Assembly: GCA_019915135.1 (NCBI GenBank) | Contig: JAHLMK010000014.1 | Location: 186,001-250,000, forward strand | Length of the DNA stretch: 64,000 nt | Origin: Strobilurus pachycystidiatus | Lineage: Eukaryota; Basidiomycota; Agaricomycetes; Agaricales; Physalacriaceae | Direction of reading: 5' to 3' | In this document: in pieces, positions 32,335 to 42,479 of the stretch | Layout: the number at the start of each line of letters is the position of its first letter | Position numbering within the stretch: the first letter of the stretch is position 1 | Translations under genes and position numbers: made by a program | The notes under the pieces: model-generated | Databases searched by the model: none | What the model was told of the DNA's origin: nothing | Seen by the model: only the letters and a program-made list of their open reading frames with translations

Positions 32335-34634
32335 CGAGCGGCGGCGCGGTCACTTACCACTGACCGGTGCATACTAGTGGCAAGGCTCAAGTGTTGTCTA
32401 CATCAGAACTTGGAAGATGCCGCATACGCCACAGGTCACCTTTGATATGACTCTCACTCTCGACGATGAGGCTCACTGCTGACTTGATCCACAACCCACG
32501 ATTAAAGTAAGTCATCTCAACAGCCCGAAATTTTATTAGCCATTTTGAATCCAGAATCCAGACACAGTGAAGGTTCAAGTGGCACCGACGTGGTCGAGGC
32601 TCTGAGCGACAATTTGTCGTGTAGTTGTCAGAGGAATAGAACATCATAGTGAACAAAAGTTGGTCGATCCAGAGCATGATCAGAATGAAACTAATCAATG
32701 TGCATAAGTATACACCTTTCCACCGTACTCTACTTCTACCAATACACTCAAGCCTAGGCAAGTGATGGTGGTGATAGATCGAGATCCTTCATGGGAATGT
32801 TGCACTCGACCTCCAGTGCGCTACAGATGTCCCTCCAGCGTTCATTCCTCATCAGATACATCCGGCGGGGCACCCGGAGCCTCTCCAGATAGATACGGTC
32901 CGCCCTATTTTGGGTTCCAGTTTCCGTCTGATGATTGGTCGAGTAGCGCGACTCGACCAGGGTCCATATATCCTCGAGTGTTGGACCATCCGCGGAAATG
33001 ACACAGTCTTTGATATCAAGGACGCGGAGGGAGGGCAAGATGGAGGTGGTCTGTCCCTTGTACCGGAGACCCTCGACGAATCCGGTAGTAAGCTCGTCGC
33101 CATAAACGATCAACTCCTCGAGAGAGGGCACGCGAGAGAGGAATGTGAGAATATTGGCAGTGTTCTCCGGGTGCCCAGACATGTTACTTTGAATGCGAAG
33201 TTTTGTCAGCTTCTCCGGTGTGGTCATAAATTTGGGGTAGTGGGCGAGTCTCGATTCTAGGAGAAACTCGAGGTGCAGAGAGGACAATGCTGGGATGTCC
33301 AGCGCAGCAACAAAGTCCGTCAAATCTGGAGAACCAACTTTTGCCAGCTCCACCACAGACAGGTCCGCTAGAACAGGAAGGGTTATGCGACTGCCGACGA
33401 CGTGAGCGGGTGTTCCAGTGACGATCAGACACAACTCCCGAAGTCTAGTCATACTGCGCAATACATCATAGCTGCGAGTCACGTTCATGAGTTTGTGAAC
33501 AACAACGGTGTACCGAACAATCTGGGACCCTGGAATCGTATAGGTGGGAAGACACCTGCGACCAAGGCCTTGAAAGGTACGCAACTTCGGAGTTAGAGCG
33601 AACACGTTTAACGGTGAAGGTGATTCCGGTGAAGGTGATTCATCTAGTGCAAAGAGTGATAAATCGTGGAGGTTATCGAAAGGAAGTTTGCTTAAAAGTT
33701 GCGTGGATGAAATGGGCAGTACAGCGCACAAAGTTCGCCATCGTGGAGAGCTGGCTTCGAGAAGGGGGCGCACAGGATGACTTTTAAGCGCGTCTGGTGA
33801 GTGGCTGTTAAGGTAAACAAACAGCGGGTGATCCCTAGAACGCTCCAGATAAAGATATGTTTTGTAAACGCATTGTGTTGGAGTGGTATGGGATCCATGT
33901 TCGCCGAATTTGAGTGCAAGGCGTGACCACAGCGCGGGAGAAGAGAGAGCCTGAACTCTCCATCGACGGCATACGTGTGTGAGCACCCACGGACACGCAA
34001 GTGGGTCAAGCGAGTCAGCAAGAGGACGAATGTACTGCCCGCAATATTCAGGTATCTGCCACCAATCGACACTGTTCATGAAGATCTCTCCGAGGATGTC
34101 TGGAGGTAGCGAGCGCATGGGATGAATGAGGGATTTCGCGTCGGACAGGGCGCGTTCCGCGTCCAGTCGAGCGCGTTTGAGATGCTCTATTTCCTCGAGA
34201 GCCCGTTTGATCCTGTCGTCGATGTCTGCAAGTATAGCAGGAGCCTCCTCGACGACGAGCTTGAAGTCGGCCAACTCTGCTTCGAGCGGTGGCTGATTGC
34301 GTCGTAGCAGTTCCTCTACGCGTGGAGTGCGTGCCCTGTCGAGTGTGGAAAGGAACGGAGTGCATGTTGGGCATGACGGTGGAGGAGTTGAAGGGCTGGC
34401 CATTGTTGTTGACCTGGGCAATGTCATCGAATGTATCTAAACACGAGGTGTGGGAATACTCACGTTGATGTAGACGAAGAATGTCAAGAGATTTGTTGAG
34501 GGATTCACAGATTCTGACCTGCAATGGCACGATTAGGATTTTTCTCTTCGAGACATGAAAGAACAATCAGACCTTTCCGGATGCTCGAGTTGCAGCGTTC
34601 CGAGGGATGTTGACGCGTCTTCCAGACTTAGAGG
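32335..34634. repeat. Right arm of large inverted duplication
   Basis: Inverted counterpart of 26897-29084. It carries the second F-box gene and the first bases of the divergently placed hypothetical gene (the start of MSTRFSDLEE corresponds to a start reading MLTRLPDLEA here), but not the rest of that gene, which marks the outer breakpoint near 34640. Confidence 0.8.
32754..34427 (-). CDS. F-box-like protein, right palindrome copy
   Basis: Intronless, 557 residues, collinear with the gene at 27103-28770. Same N-terminus (MTLPRSTTMASPSTPPPSC), coiled coil, F-box motif (MRSLPPDILGEIF) and LRR-like region. An extra SPSPESPSP repeat appears after LFALDE. The C-terminus is cut slightly short (DLDLSPPSLA) by a stop where the twin continues to GVYW. 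Both reading frames are fully open, so both copies appear functional. Divergence is concentrated in the LRR-like half (for example NSIDTRNYDVL versus LMNVTRSYDVL), consistent with changed substrate choice, an inference. Confidence 0.88.
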   Translation of the reverse strand: MTLPRSTTMASPSTPPPSCPTCTPFLSTLDRARTPRVEELLRRNQPPLEAELADFKLVVEEAPAILADIDDRIKRALEEIEHLKRARLDAERALSDAKSLIHPMRSLPPDILGEIFMNSVDWWQIPEYCGQYIRPLADSLDPLACPWVLTHVCRRWRVQALSSPALWSRLALKFGEHGSHTTPTQCVYKTYLYLERSRDHPLFVYLNSHSPDALKSHPVRPLLEASSPRWRTLCAVLPISSTQLLSKLPFDNLHDLSLFALDESPSPESPSPLNVFALTPKLRTFQGLGRRCLPTYTIPGSQIVRYTVVVHKLMNVTRSYDVLRSMTRLRELCLIVTGTPAHVVGSRITLPVLADLSVVELAKVGSPDLTDFVAALDIPALSSLHLEFLLESRLAHYPKFMTTPEKLTKLRIQSNMSGHPENTANILTFLSRVPSLEELIVYGDELTTGFVEGLRYKGQTTSILPSLRVLDIKDCVISADGPTLEDIWTLVESRYSTNHQTETGTQNRADRIYLERLRVPRRMYLMRNERWRDICSALEVECNIPMKDLDLSPPSLA

Positions 34635-35880
34635 CGTTTTGCGCCCTCGTAAATGCACAAGAGGTAGGCTGAAGCGATGGAGGGGCGTAGATGCTAGATT
34701 ACAAGGTGGGCGTATGAGGACAAGAAAGATCGGGCCGATCGGAGCCGAGCACTCCTCTCGTGTACGTAGCGCGACAAGAACATGAATACAATCGGTTGAA
34801 TCACATTGAATTCGTAGTCTATGTAAGTATACGATACCAGCTCGCACTCTCCGCAAAAATATCCAGCAGCATGCGCATCAGTCCACAAACAAAGCTGGCA
34901 CTATACTCCAAGACCCATCTTTGACGGCGCACTCTCCGATTCGGTCCAGCCAGATTTCACGCCATCGTCGTTCGTCTGCGCGCGCTCGCTAAAGCTCTGC
35001 CGTACCATTGACGATGTCACTCGCCAGCAAGTCGCCAAATTGTCTCCATTCTAAATTCCAAGTCGCCAAGCTATCAGAGCGGGGTCCGTGGCGAGTCAAA
35101 TATGAGCAACAGAAAGCCACGCATTGAGATGATCACGCCGCCTTCCATGGTCCAGCCAGGGCTGTGTGGTTGATACAGCATACTTGAGCGGCCCGGGGAA
35201 ACCCTAGCTGTGGAACAATGATTGACTTGAGGGCGCGGGCAGCTCGTTCAAAGGCGGCATTTTGAAGCCACCCACCGTGAAGGATTCTTTTGACGATTAT
35301 GTGCCCGGGATTAGGTCCCCGTACATAGATCAAGCGGAAGATGGCGTCCTTCTGGAGTAGATTTCCTTTAACATAGCGTCAACGAGCTTTCAAGCAAGTG
35401 CCCCGCTGGGAGTATCAACAGACCTAGGTCTTCGTGTGCCAGCTTCGACATGCCCACACAACCCTATATCCGTAACGCGGTGGAGCAACAACTGTATTAG
35501 CATCAGGTTTCAAGATAAATATTAGCAATTGTTCAGGATGAGTATGGCCCAGATGCCAGAGAAACTGTGAATTCGCGTCTTTACAATTTGGGGAGGCTTC
35601 GCGCCGTCACGGGGTCGTTCGAATAAAGCTCGCCGGTCCAGAGGTAAGAAATCATGCTTTAGTTGAGCCAGACGCCGCTGCCAGACGGAGGCTATTGACA
35701 AGATGAGATCGTGAGAAACGGGCCAATCATCCGTCCTTCCCACGACCATGGTCAACAGATTGCCACATGCCAATGATGCCAGCATGCCGGTTTCTTCTCA
35801 TTCGTCCAGACTCTCCGGATTCTATGGCCTAACAGAAGTCGGCTCAAGTCCGTAACGCCTCAGACTTGTCCTCCACTGCT
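34635..35880. other. Intergenic region with possible gene remnants
   Basis: Two minus-strand frames look partly protein-like: 35522-35785 (MLASLACGNLLTMVVGRTDD, WPVSHDLILSIASVWQRRLA) and about 35160-35390 (YVKGNLLQKDAIFRLIYVRG, NPGHIIVKRILHGGWLQNAA). They may be exons of one small gene or a remnant. No family recognised and no joint worked out. Confidence 0.3.
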
Positions 35881-37934
35881 ATGGCGGCGACATCTTATGC
35901 TCTCGCGGCGCTCATCCTCGCATACATTGTTCATTGTGTCCTCAAGGCGCCTGCGGGTCTAGTCCCGCCGGGCCCGCCGCGCTATGCAATAATTGGTAGC
36001 GCGCTCAGCATGCCGAAAGACTACCTCTGGTTGTCGTTCAATGAATGGCAGAAGACGTTCGGTATGTATGCTTCTCTTCTTGCTTCTGTGCAGAGATTGA
36101 ACTCAAAATATAGGTGACATGGTATACATCGAAGCACTAGGACGCCCGATCTTCGTCCTCAACAAACGCGCTGATGCCGAGGCTCTTCTCGAAAAGAGGG
36201 CGGACGTGTACTCTGACCGACCTCGACTCGTGAGTGGTGCTTGATTCTGATATCATCCCAGGCTCTAATCGGTGCGCAGGTGATGATGGAGATGTCAGTC
36301 ATGTTCTCGGCGGATGTATACTAAACTTCGAACTCAAATCATTGACAGGTGTGGCTCGGCACTCAGATTCGCCATGGCGCCCCTCGGCGAGTGGTACCGC
36401 AGGCAGAAGAAGATCATGGCTAAATCCCTCACGCCTACGTCAATCGGGCGATATGTTCCTTTGCAGGAAGAGTCCGCCCATAGGTTTACGCGGGAACTTC
36501 TGCAATCCAAGGACCCGCGCGCTGGAAACCTTCATGCCCATGTTTCCCTGTGAGTCGTCGCGGCGTATGTCCTCTGTGCGCCCAGCCGACGCCTTACAAG
36601 TTGCTAGTGCCATTGCCCGCATAATCTTCCTTGTTATGTACAGCCACAAGGTAGAATCTCCGTCGGACGAATTTCTCACCATCTTCCTGGGAATCTTGAA
36701 AGGTTTCGGAGACATCTCTACCAAAATCTGGATCGTGGACATCTTTCCAATTCGTGCGCTGCCTCCTTTTTTATACTTCGTCTATTCTGACTGTAAAGAT
36801 AAGTAAAACATATCCCGACATGGACGCCCGGCTTCTCTTTCACCGAGGTATCCGCTAAACATTGAAAGAACACCGAGGCGTCTGTATGGGGCCCATACGA
36901 GGCGTTCAAGAAGCAATACTACGAGGTCAGTTTGCCGTCGTCCTTTCTTCGTGGCATGATGGAGACCCTTCTGTAGGCTACTGCGCGTGGCCACGACTTG
37001 AATATTCCGAGCGTCTGCGAGACGATATTCAGCGACGCAGATGGACATCTGACAAAGGACGCCGAGGAGGCATTGGTATGGGGTGCAAATTCATTCATTG
37101 GAGGTGGGTTAGACACAGTAAGTATTCTCCTTCGCTTATTGTATCTCTCAGGTATGAAATGCCGATGCAGAGTATTGCTACTGTTCACTTGTTCTTCCTC
37201 ATGATGCTCCGCCATCGTGATGTTCAAAAGAAAGCACAAGACGAGATTGATCGTGTCGTTGGACCGACAGATTGCCGACAGTCGAAGACAGGGCGAATTT
37301 GCCCTACGTGAGGAGTGTTATCACGGAAGTGTTGCGTTGGGCACCCCCTCTTCCTCTTCGTAAGTATCTCTGAGCACCATGATGATCTGACGACATTTAT
37401 CATCTATCATAGTTCTTCCCCACGCGACGTCTCAGGATGACTCGTACAAAGGCTACCGATTTCCGCGGGGAACCATGGTGTTCCGCAACTTTTCTTTCGT
37501 ATCTTCTGTTAGTTTCGCGGCATTTGGTTGAATTTCTGGCGTAGGACTATGTTGCGCGACGCCGAAGACTACGCCGAGCCCGAGGTCTTCAATCCGGAAC
37601 GCTACAACGGGGATGATGCGGCCATGCAGTCTGTCCTGACACTTGTCTTTGGATTCGGCAAGAGTGTGTGTCCAGGTCGCCGTATGGCCGAGAACACGCT
37701 CTTCCTGATCATTGCTACGGTATTGTCGATGTGTGATGTTGTACCAGTGACGGACAAAGATGGGAAGGACATCATTCCTGAGGTGAAGTTTACAGGTGGA
37801 ACGCTGCCGTGAGTGTCCTCAGGTTCCTGTGTCACCAAGAGATCATATGTTGACTGGTCTGCAGACAGCCTATGCCTTTCAAATGCGATATCAAAGCCAG
37901 AAAGCCGTTGGATCTGTTGGACGTACCTATATGA
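35881..37934 (+). pseudogene. Cytochrome P450 with a one-base deletion
   Basis: Many short exons. The N-terminal anchor is MAATSYALAALILAYIVHCV followed by the PPGPP hinge. Downstream are the helix C region WYRRQKKIMAKSLTP, the I-helix GGGLDT, K-helix ExxR in VITEVLRWAPP, FNPERY, and the haem loop FGFGKSVCPGRRMAE with the Cys ligand. Two oddities: the frame breaks after GTTGGACC at 37265, where one missing base separates VVGP from DRLPTVED; and the haem loop has Ser where nearly all P450s have Arg (FxxGxRxCxG). The end is DIKARKPLDLLDVPI, stop 37932-37934. It belongs with the expanded basidiomycete monooxygenases. A sequencing error at the deletion cannot be excluded. Confidence 0.75.
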
Positions 37935-38194
37935 TACCTGTGTGGTTACATAGGAAAGCGACGTGTTCGCCATATTTCCCTCAGTATGTAAAAAGTCAGA
38001 TCAATCATTCGACCTAAGAACAAGATATCAAGCATTCAGCATCAGGCATCAGGTATTATTAGAACTGAGGGAGTACCGAGGGAGCATCGGGCGACAGAGA
38101 GCTTGGCGCGTCATACGGGGCATTGTTGAATTCAGTTGAATCACACGTGTTGATTCCGACTTGATTCCGCACGCCCATCACCTCATCCGGGGCG

Positions 38195-39323
38195 GTGCCA
38201 TTGCCCAAAACTGAACAAGGACACGGAAGTATATACGGACGACGCGTTCTGCCAGCGGGGACCACCCACACCGGTGTCCTCGTTCAATCCTCGATGCCTA
38301 TCCCTCGTAAATACAGGTACGAATCCAGCCTGGCTGCAATTAGTGAAGACGGGACTGGCGTCGAGGAGACGCACATCACTACCGACAGACCATACCGCCG
38401 CTCGGACTTTGTCATTCTTTTCTCCGAGTCAGTGGGGACTTCGAAGACCATTTACGTCGGTAAGTTTGAACCTACTACGCGAAGCCATGTCTGATGCGAA
38501 GCTTGGGTTCCAGTGCGCTCCAAGTACCACGACCAATGCTATATCATGCGTATGAGCAGTACTACTACTTGTGTTCCTTTCAAGCCCACGAGCGCCCGGC
38601 CTCGCGAGGGTGACAATCCTTTCCTCGTACATGTCTGGGGAACTTTCCGAGTGAAAGCTATGTTAAACAGCTACTTGCACTACAGCATCGAGGACTTGAT
38701 TCTTGGCCCATCCTTGGCCGGTCTTCTTCGTCGAGCTGGGGTGAGTGACCTCCCATTGTTCTCGTCTGAAGGTGCTAAAGAATGACCCGGCCACAGCGCT
38801 TTCCAGAGGACGTAGTCAAATTCTACGTCGCTGAAATCCTCGCGTCGAAACATGTTGCGCCGCTTGACAACATCATGCTCGGACCCGATGGACACATTAA
38901 GATCTGCGGTCGGCATGACAAGGAGGAAACGGTAAGTTGCACTTCCTCCGAGTCGTGGGCCTCACTGATTGTTACTCTTCACAGAGCGATTGGTCTCCGT
39001 TGGGTGCAATGATGTATGAAATGCTCACGGGCGCGGTGTATCCGGGTGTCAGTGATGCTATCAAATGGCCGGGTACCCAACCAGACGCCATATATAACGC
39101 TGACGAGGGGGTGAAGGTCAGCTATATAGAGGGCACCGTATCAGAGCTTGCCAAGGACCTCATCACCCGCATGCCCGAGCTATCTGCTGCCGACATCAAG
39201 GCTCATGCGTGGTTCGGAGTCGTCGATTGGTCGTTGCTCGAGACGAAGAGGATCAAAGCTCCGTATCTCCCAGACGTAAATGAGTACAAGGGCTACATGA
39301 AGTCCCGGGTATCCTTGTCGTGA
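38195..39323 (+). CDS. AGC-kinase-like pseudokinase
   Basis: Reads from MPLPKTEQGHGSIYG through RRSDFVILFSESVG...TIYVG (glycine-loop position, without the G-x-G-x-x-G pattern), VRSKYHDQCYIMR (the MR replaces the usual VxK lysine strand), NPFLVHVWGTFR, FPEDVVKFYVAEILASKHV, NIMLGPDGHIKIC and DWSPLGAMMYEMLTGAVYPG. The layout is that of an AGC protein kinase, but the catalytic loop HRDLKPxN is shortened to HVAPLDN and the metal-binding DFG is replaced by GRH. It therefore cannot work as a normal kinase; it is either a pseudokinase or a decaying gene. The last exon is open to MKSRVSLS, stop 39321-39323. Intermediate splice sites are only partly resolved. Confidence 0.6.
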
Positions 39324-39635
39324 AGGTTGACTCTCTGTATCACCACTTATCTGTAGCGTTAGTTCCACCTTGTGTATTTGTATTACCTTTGCCTGTAAAT
39401 GCTCTCTGGATTCGCGTTCATGACTTGCCTGTGTATGTAGCAGTCATTGGGTTCATTCTTGAGGGACACCAGTGACCAGTTTCAGGTATCAACGAACTTG
39501 CAACAAAGTTGAACAGTCCTTTGAGAGTCGGTTCAAGAATCAAGTCTTGACTTTTGAAACAAATCGTGCACTGTCACGACTCACCTGTGGCTGCTGGCAT
39601 GTGCATTGTGCAATCATTAAACATTTGCAAGTCTG
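39324..39635. other. Intergenic region
   Basis: No gene seen between the pseudokinase and the MITE. Confidence 0.5.
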
Positions 39636-40094
39636 TAGGGTAGTGGGGGAAACCTATGTTTCCCCCCGAAAATGGTTTGACTCGGTAACTTACCGGTTTG
39701 GAACCGGTTCCAAACCTCGGAGGGCTGGGAGGGTAGGTTCGGAACCTGTCACATGATAAAATCATGTGATCTGCGGGCAGGAGACTGCCAAAGAATATGT
39801 GGCGTAAAATGACGAGGAAGACACTTGTAGACTGACCAATTAGACCTGCAAGTCCCTGTGGCAGCTACTACTGGACTCATTGGGACTAAAAAAACTCAAA
39901 GACAAAAACTCTGAGAGCAATGTGTGGCTGCCAGATTGAGGCGGGACTGGGGCGGGGCGCGCGCGGCGGGATCACGTGAAAATATCACGTGAGGGTTTGG
40001 AACCGGTTCCAAACCGGTATCAAACCTGGCGGGGCGGCGGGGTCGGTACCAAACCGGTTTGGTACCGCCTCGGGAGGTTTGACCCACGACCCTA
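39636..40094. mobile_element. hAT-like MITE, 459 bp
   Basis: Ends TAGGGT(A/C)GTGGG..AAACC inverted, flanked by the exact 8-bp duplication CAAGTCTG (39628-39635 and 40095-40102). The left end holds a hairpin (GGGGGAAAC-CTAT-GTTTCCCCC), and the interior has GGTTTGGAACCGGTTCC palindromes and two TCACGTGA sites. Non-coding. The right end is 45 bp from the 3' end of tRNA-Ser copy 3. Confidence 0.9.
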
Positions 40095-40139
40095 CAAGTC
40101 TGCGACTGGCAAAACAAGAAGCCAATTCAAAACAGACGA

Positions 40140-40221
40140 CGACGCCAGCAGGATTTGAACCTGCGCCCTCAAAGAGGAACAGATTTCTAATCTGTCGCCG
40201 TAACCACTTGGCTATAGCGCC
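40140..40221 (-). tRNA. tRNA-Ser(AGA), copy 3
   Basis: 82 nt, identical in sequence to copies 1 and 2, including anticodon AGA, type II variable arm and G73. A T4 terminator follows about 10 nt after its 3' end, before the MITE. Confidence 0.95.
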
Positions 40222-40708
40222 TTGAAAATTTTTTATTATAGGCATACACAGCGCAATGATGATGTGTGTTGGCAGTAATTATCAAACTCGGACTTAGTCG
40301 CGTGGCATTTGCAGTGACGCGACTTTCTTTCTTCGTTGTTAGATTGATACGCTGCCAGGAATTTCTGAGTCCTCTCATTCAAGCCTCAGGCATAGTGATC
40401 ACAATCTAGTGCATCGCCGGCATGATTACTACCACGAGTCCAGGGTTCTGGGCACCTCATAGTGTAATGTTACGACACGCGCTGTGTTCTTTCCGTCATC
40501 TCTAACGAGCTCTTGCCTATCGTGTCGAACAAGCACTGATCTCAGGACCTTCCAGCGGACCTCGCTGCACTCACATTAATCAAGCCTATTCATGTCCGAC
40601 TCCGACCTGTAGTTTAAGCTTTGTCACGCATCGCACAACGCGCTGGGGGCATGTTCAACTCTATTCGCTGCTCTCTCCCTCTCTATTTCACCCCAGACAG
40701 TCTTCAGT
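40222..40708. other. Intergenic region
   Basis: Nothing gene-like recognised; upstream region of the next gene. Confidence 0.5.
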
Positions 40709-42062
40709 ATGGGTATCCTCTCAGCGGCTCGTCACCTCTTCCGGTCCTTCATGGCGCCCACCACACCCTCACCTCCCCCGTCTCTCCCGCCGCCAGTAAA
40801 TGGAATCCTGTTTGGTGCACCCGACTATTGGCCGGGGCGAACTCGAGAAATGGAAGCCGCGCACTACCTCAAACGGACGCTGAACATCGTCCGCGAGTCG
40901 GGCACCAACGTCCTCCTGGAGAACGTTGTCACCAAAGTCGAATACTGGAAGGCCGCCGGACACGGCGCCGAACACGAGTCTCTTCGTATCTACGTTGCTC
41001 GTGTCGGACCGGACGGCCTTGTGTACACGACCTCTGTCGTAGTTGTGGTGCTTGACAGAATTATCAGTTCGCCCCAGACGCAGGCTGCCTCGGCACTGGC
41101 CGAACTCGAGCTCTCGTCCAGCGGTACACAGGTCACTAGTACGGCTGACGATATCGGAGTTGCCACCTCAACTTCCAAGGTCAAGCACACCTTCCCTCCT
41201 TCTCATCGCCCTCGCACTTCTGCGGGATTTTCATGCTCAGAGAGCCTCCGTGGTTCGCGCACCATGCTCTCTGACGCCTCAGTGGAGTCTCTTCGCAGTG
41301 TTTCCTCCTCCTGCGGTGATCGAACGCCCTATGACAAATTCACATTCTACGCCCCGCCTCGAAATCCTCCTCCCAAACATCCCAGCACCATGATCGCTAC
41401 CATGAGCATCGATCCCGCTGCCAACTTTAGATTTGAGCGCCTCGCTTGTATTTTCGACTTGGCAAGTGAGGCAGGAGCCCGCTATCACGCCACATCAACA
41501 AACTGTTACTGGATTACTCGCTGGGTGTGGTGCATCCTCAATAAGACCATTGCGCCCGAGCACATCTCTTCGAATTCAAAAGCGATGAAGTCCATGGGGA
41601 AACGTATTATTCTAGGCAAGATCCCGATCAGGACAGTTGGCGATGGGGCCATCGGCGCACTCGTCCTGAGCACCGAGGGTGCGACGGATGAATGGTTGGC
41701 AAAGTGTAATACGAAGTGGGCTGAGGTCGAGAGGGAATTCCATGATGCCAGCGAGGTGGGTAGTATTATCCGTGGCATTTTGTCCTCACTCCATTGAACA
41801 TATCTTTCTCTAGTTGCAAAGAAGGGAGCACGCAAATGCAGAGGAGGCTGAGGCGGGACGGAAGCGGGACAAGGAGATGAGGGAGCAGGCGGAGGCAAAG
41901 CAGGAGCAGGCTGAGGCGGCGCGGGTGCGAGAAAAAGAGATGAGGGAGCAGGCGGAGATGAAGCAGGAGCAGGCGGAGATGAAGCAGGAGCAGGCTGAGA
42001 TTCGCGCGGCCCGAGCTGAGGCGGAACTCGCTCTTCTGAGGCAGAAGTCGTACCCTCTCTAA
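40709..42062 (+). CDS. Unrecognised protein with conserved core and C-terminal coiled coil
   Basis: Exons 40709-41755 and 41814-42062 join in phase 0 to 431 residues. I do not recognise the family. The N-terminal half holds a structured block (YWPGRTREMEAAHYLKRTLN, VTKVEYWKAAGHGAEHESLR, IYVARVGPDGLVYTTSVVVV), then a Ser-rich disordered stretch (about residues 130-220), a second block (FRFERLACIFDLASEAGARY, TSTNCYWITRWVWCILNKTI), and a C-terminal Glu/Gln/Ala/Arg coiled coil of repeated REQAEMKQEQAE units. The H-E...NCYW arrangement recalls papain-like NlpC/P60 or LRAT folds, but that is only a guess. The coiled coil is repetitive at DNA level (41880-42000). Confidence 0.7.
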
Positions 42063-42479
42063 AGTAGTGTTCTCATTTTCTTTTTTGTATCACCGGGCAT
42101 TTTTTTTTGAACATGCATGGAGTCTGTGTCAGTCGACGATGAAATCTTGAAGATGGTATAAGTGCGGCGCAGGACATATGCAAAGCAGTATGGTCATGGC
42201 ATGGCAGAACCGTCCGTTCTCGCTGCTGCAGGACCATACTACGACATCGACGTATCTCTGTACAATTGTTATGATACTGTAGCGTGTCAATGGAGTTGTG
42301 AGCATGCTATGGAAGAGAATGAAACACCATAATTCGACCGGCATCCATGATGGTTTGTAGACAATGGGCGATGGTGATGACAGTTGTTTCGAGTCCCACC
42401 TCATTTCGAAGGGAAGATTGGATGATGCTATCTGTCTTGTGATCTCAAGCGAGATGTGTTGCCACTGTCAGTTCGAGGA
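42063..42479. other. Intergenic region
   Basis: No gene seen; 3' flank of the preceding gene and of the ABCC remnant. Confidence 0.5.
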
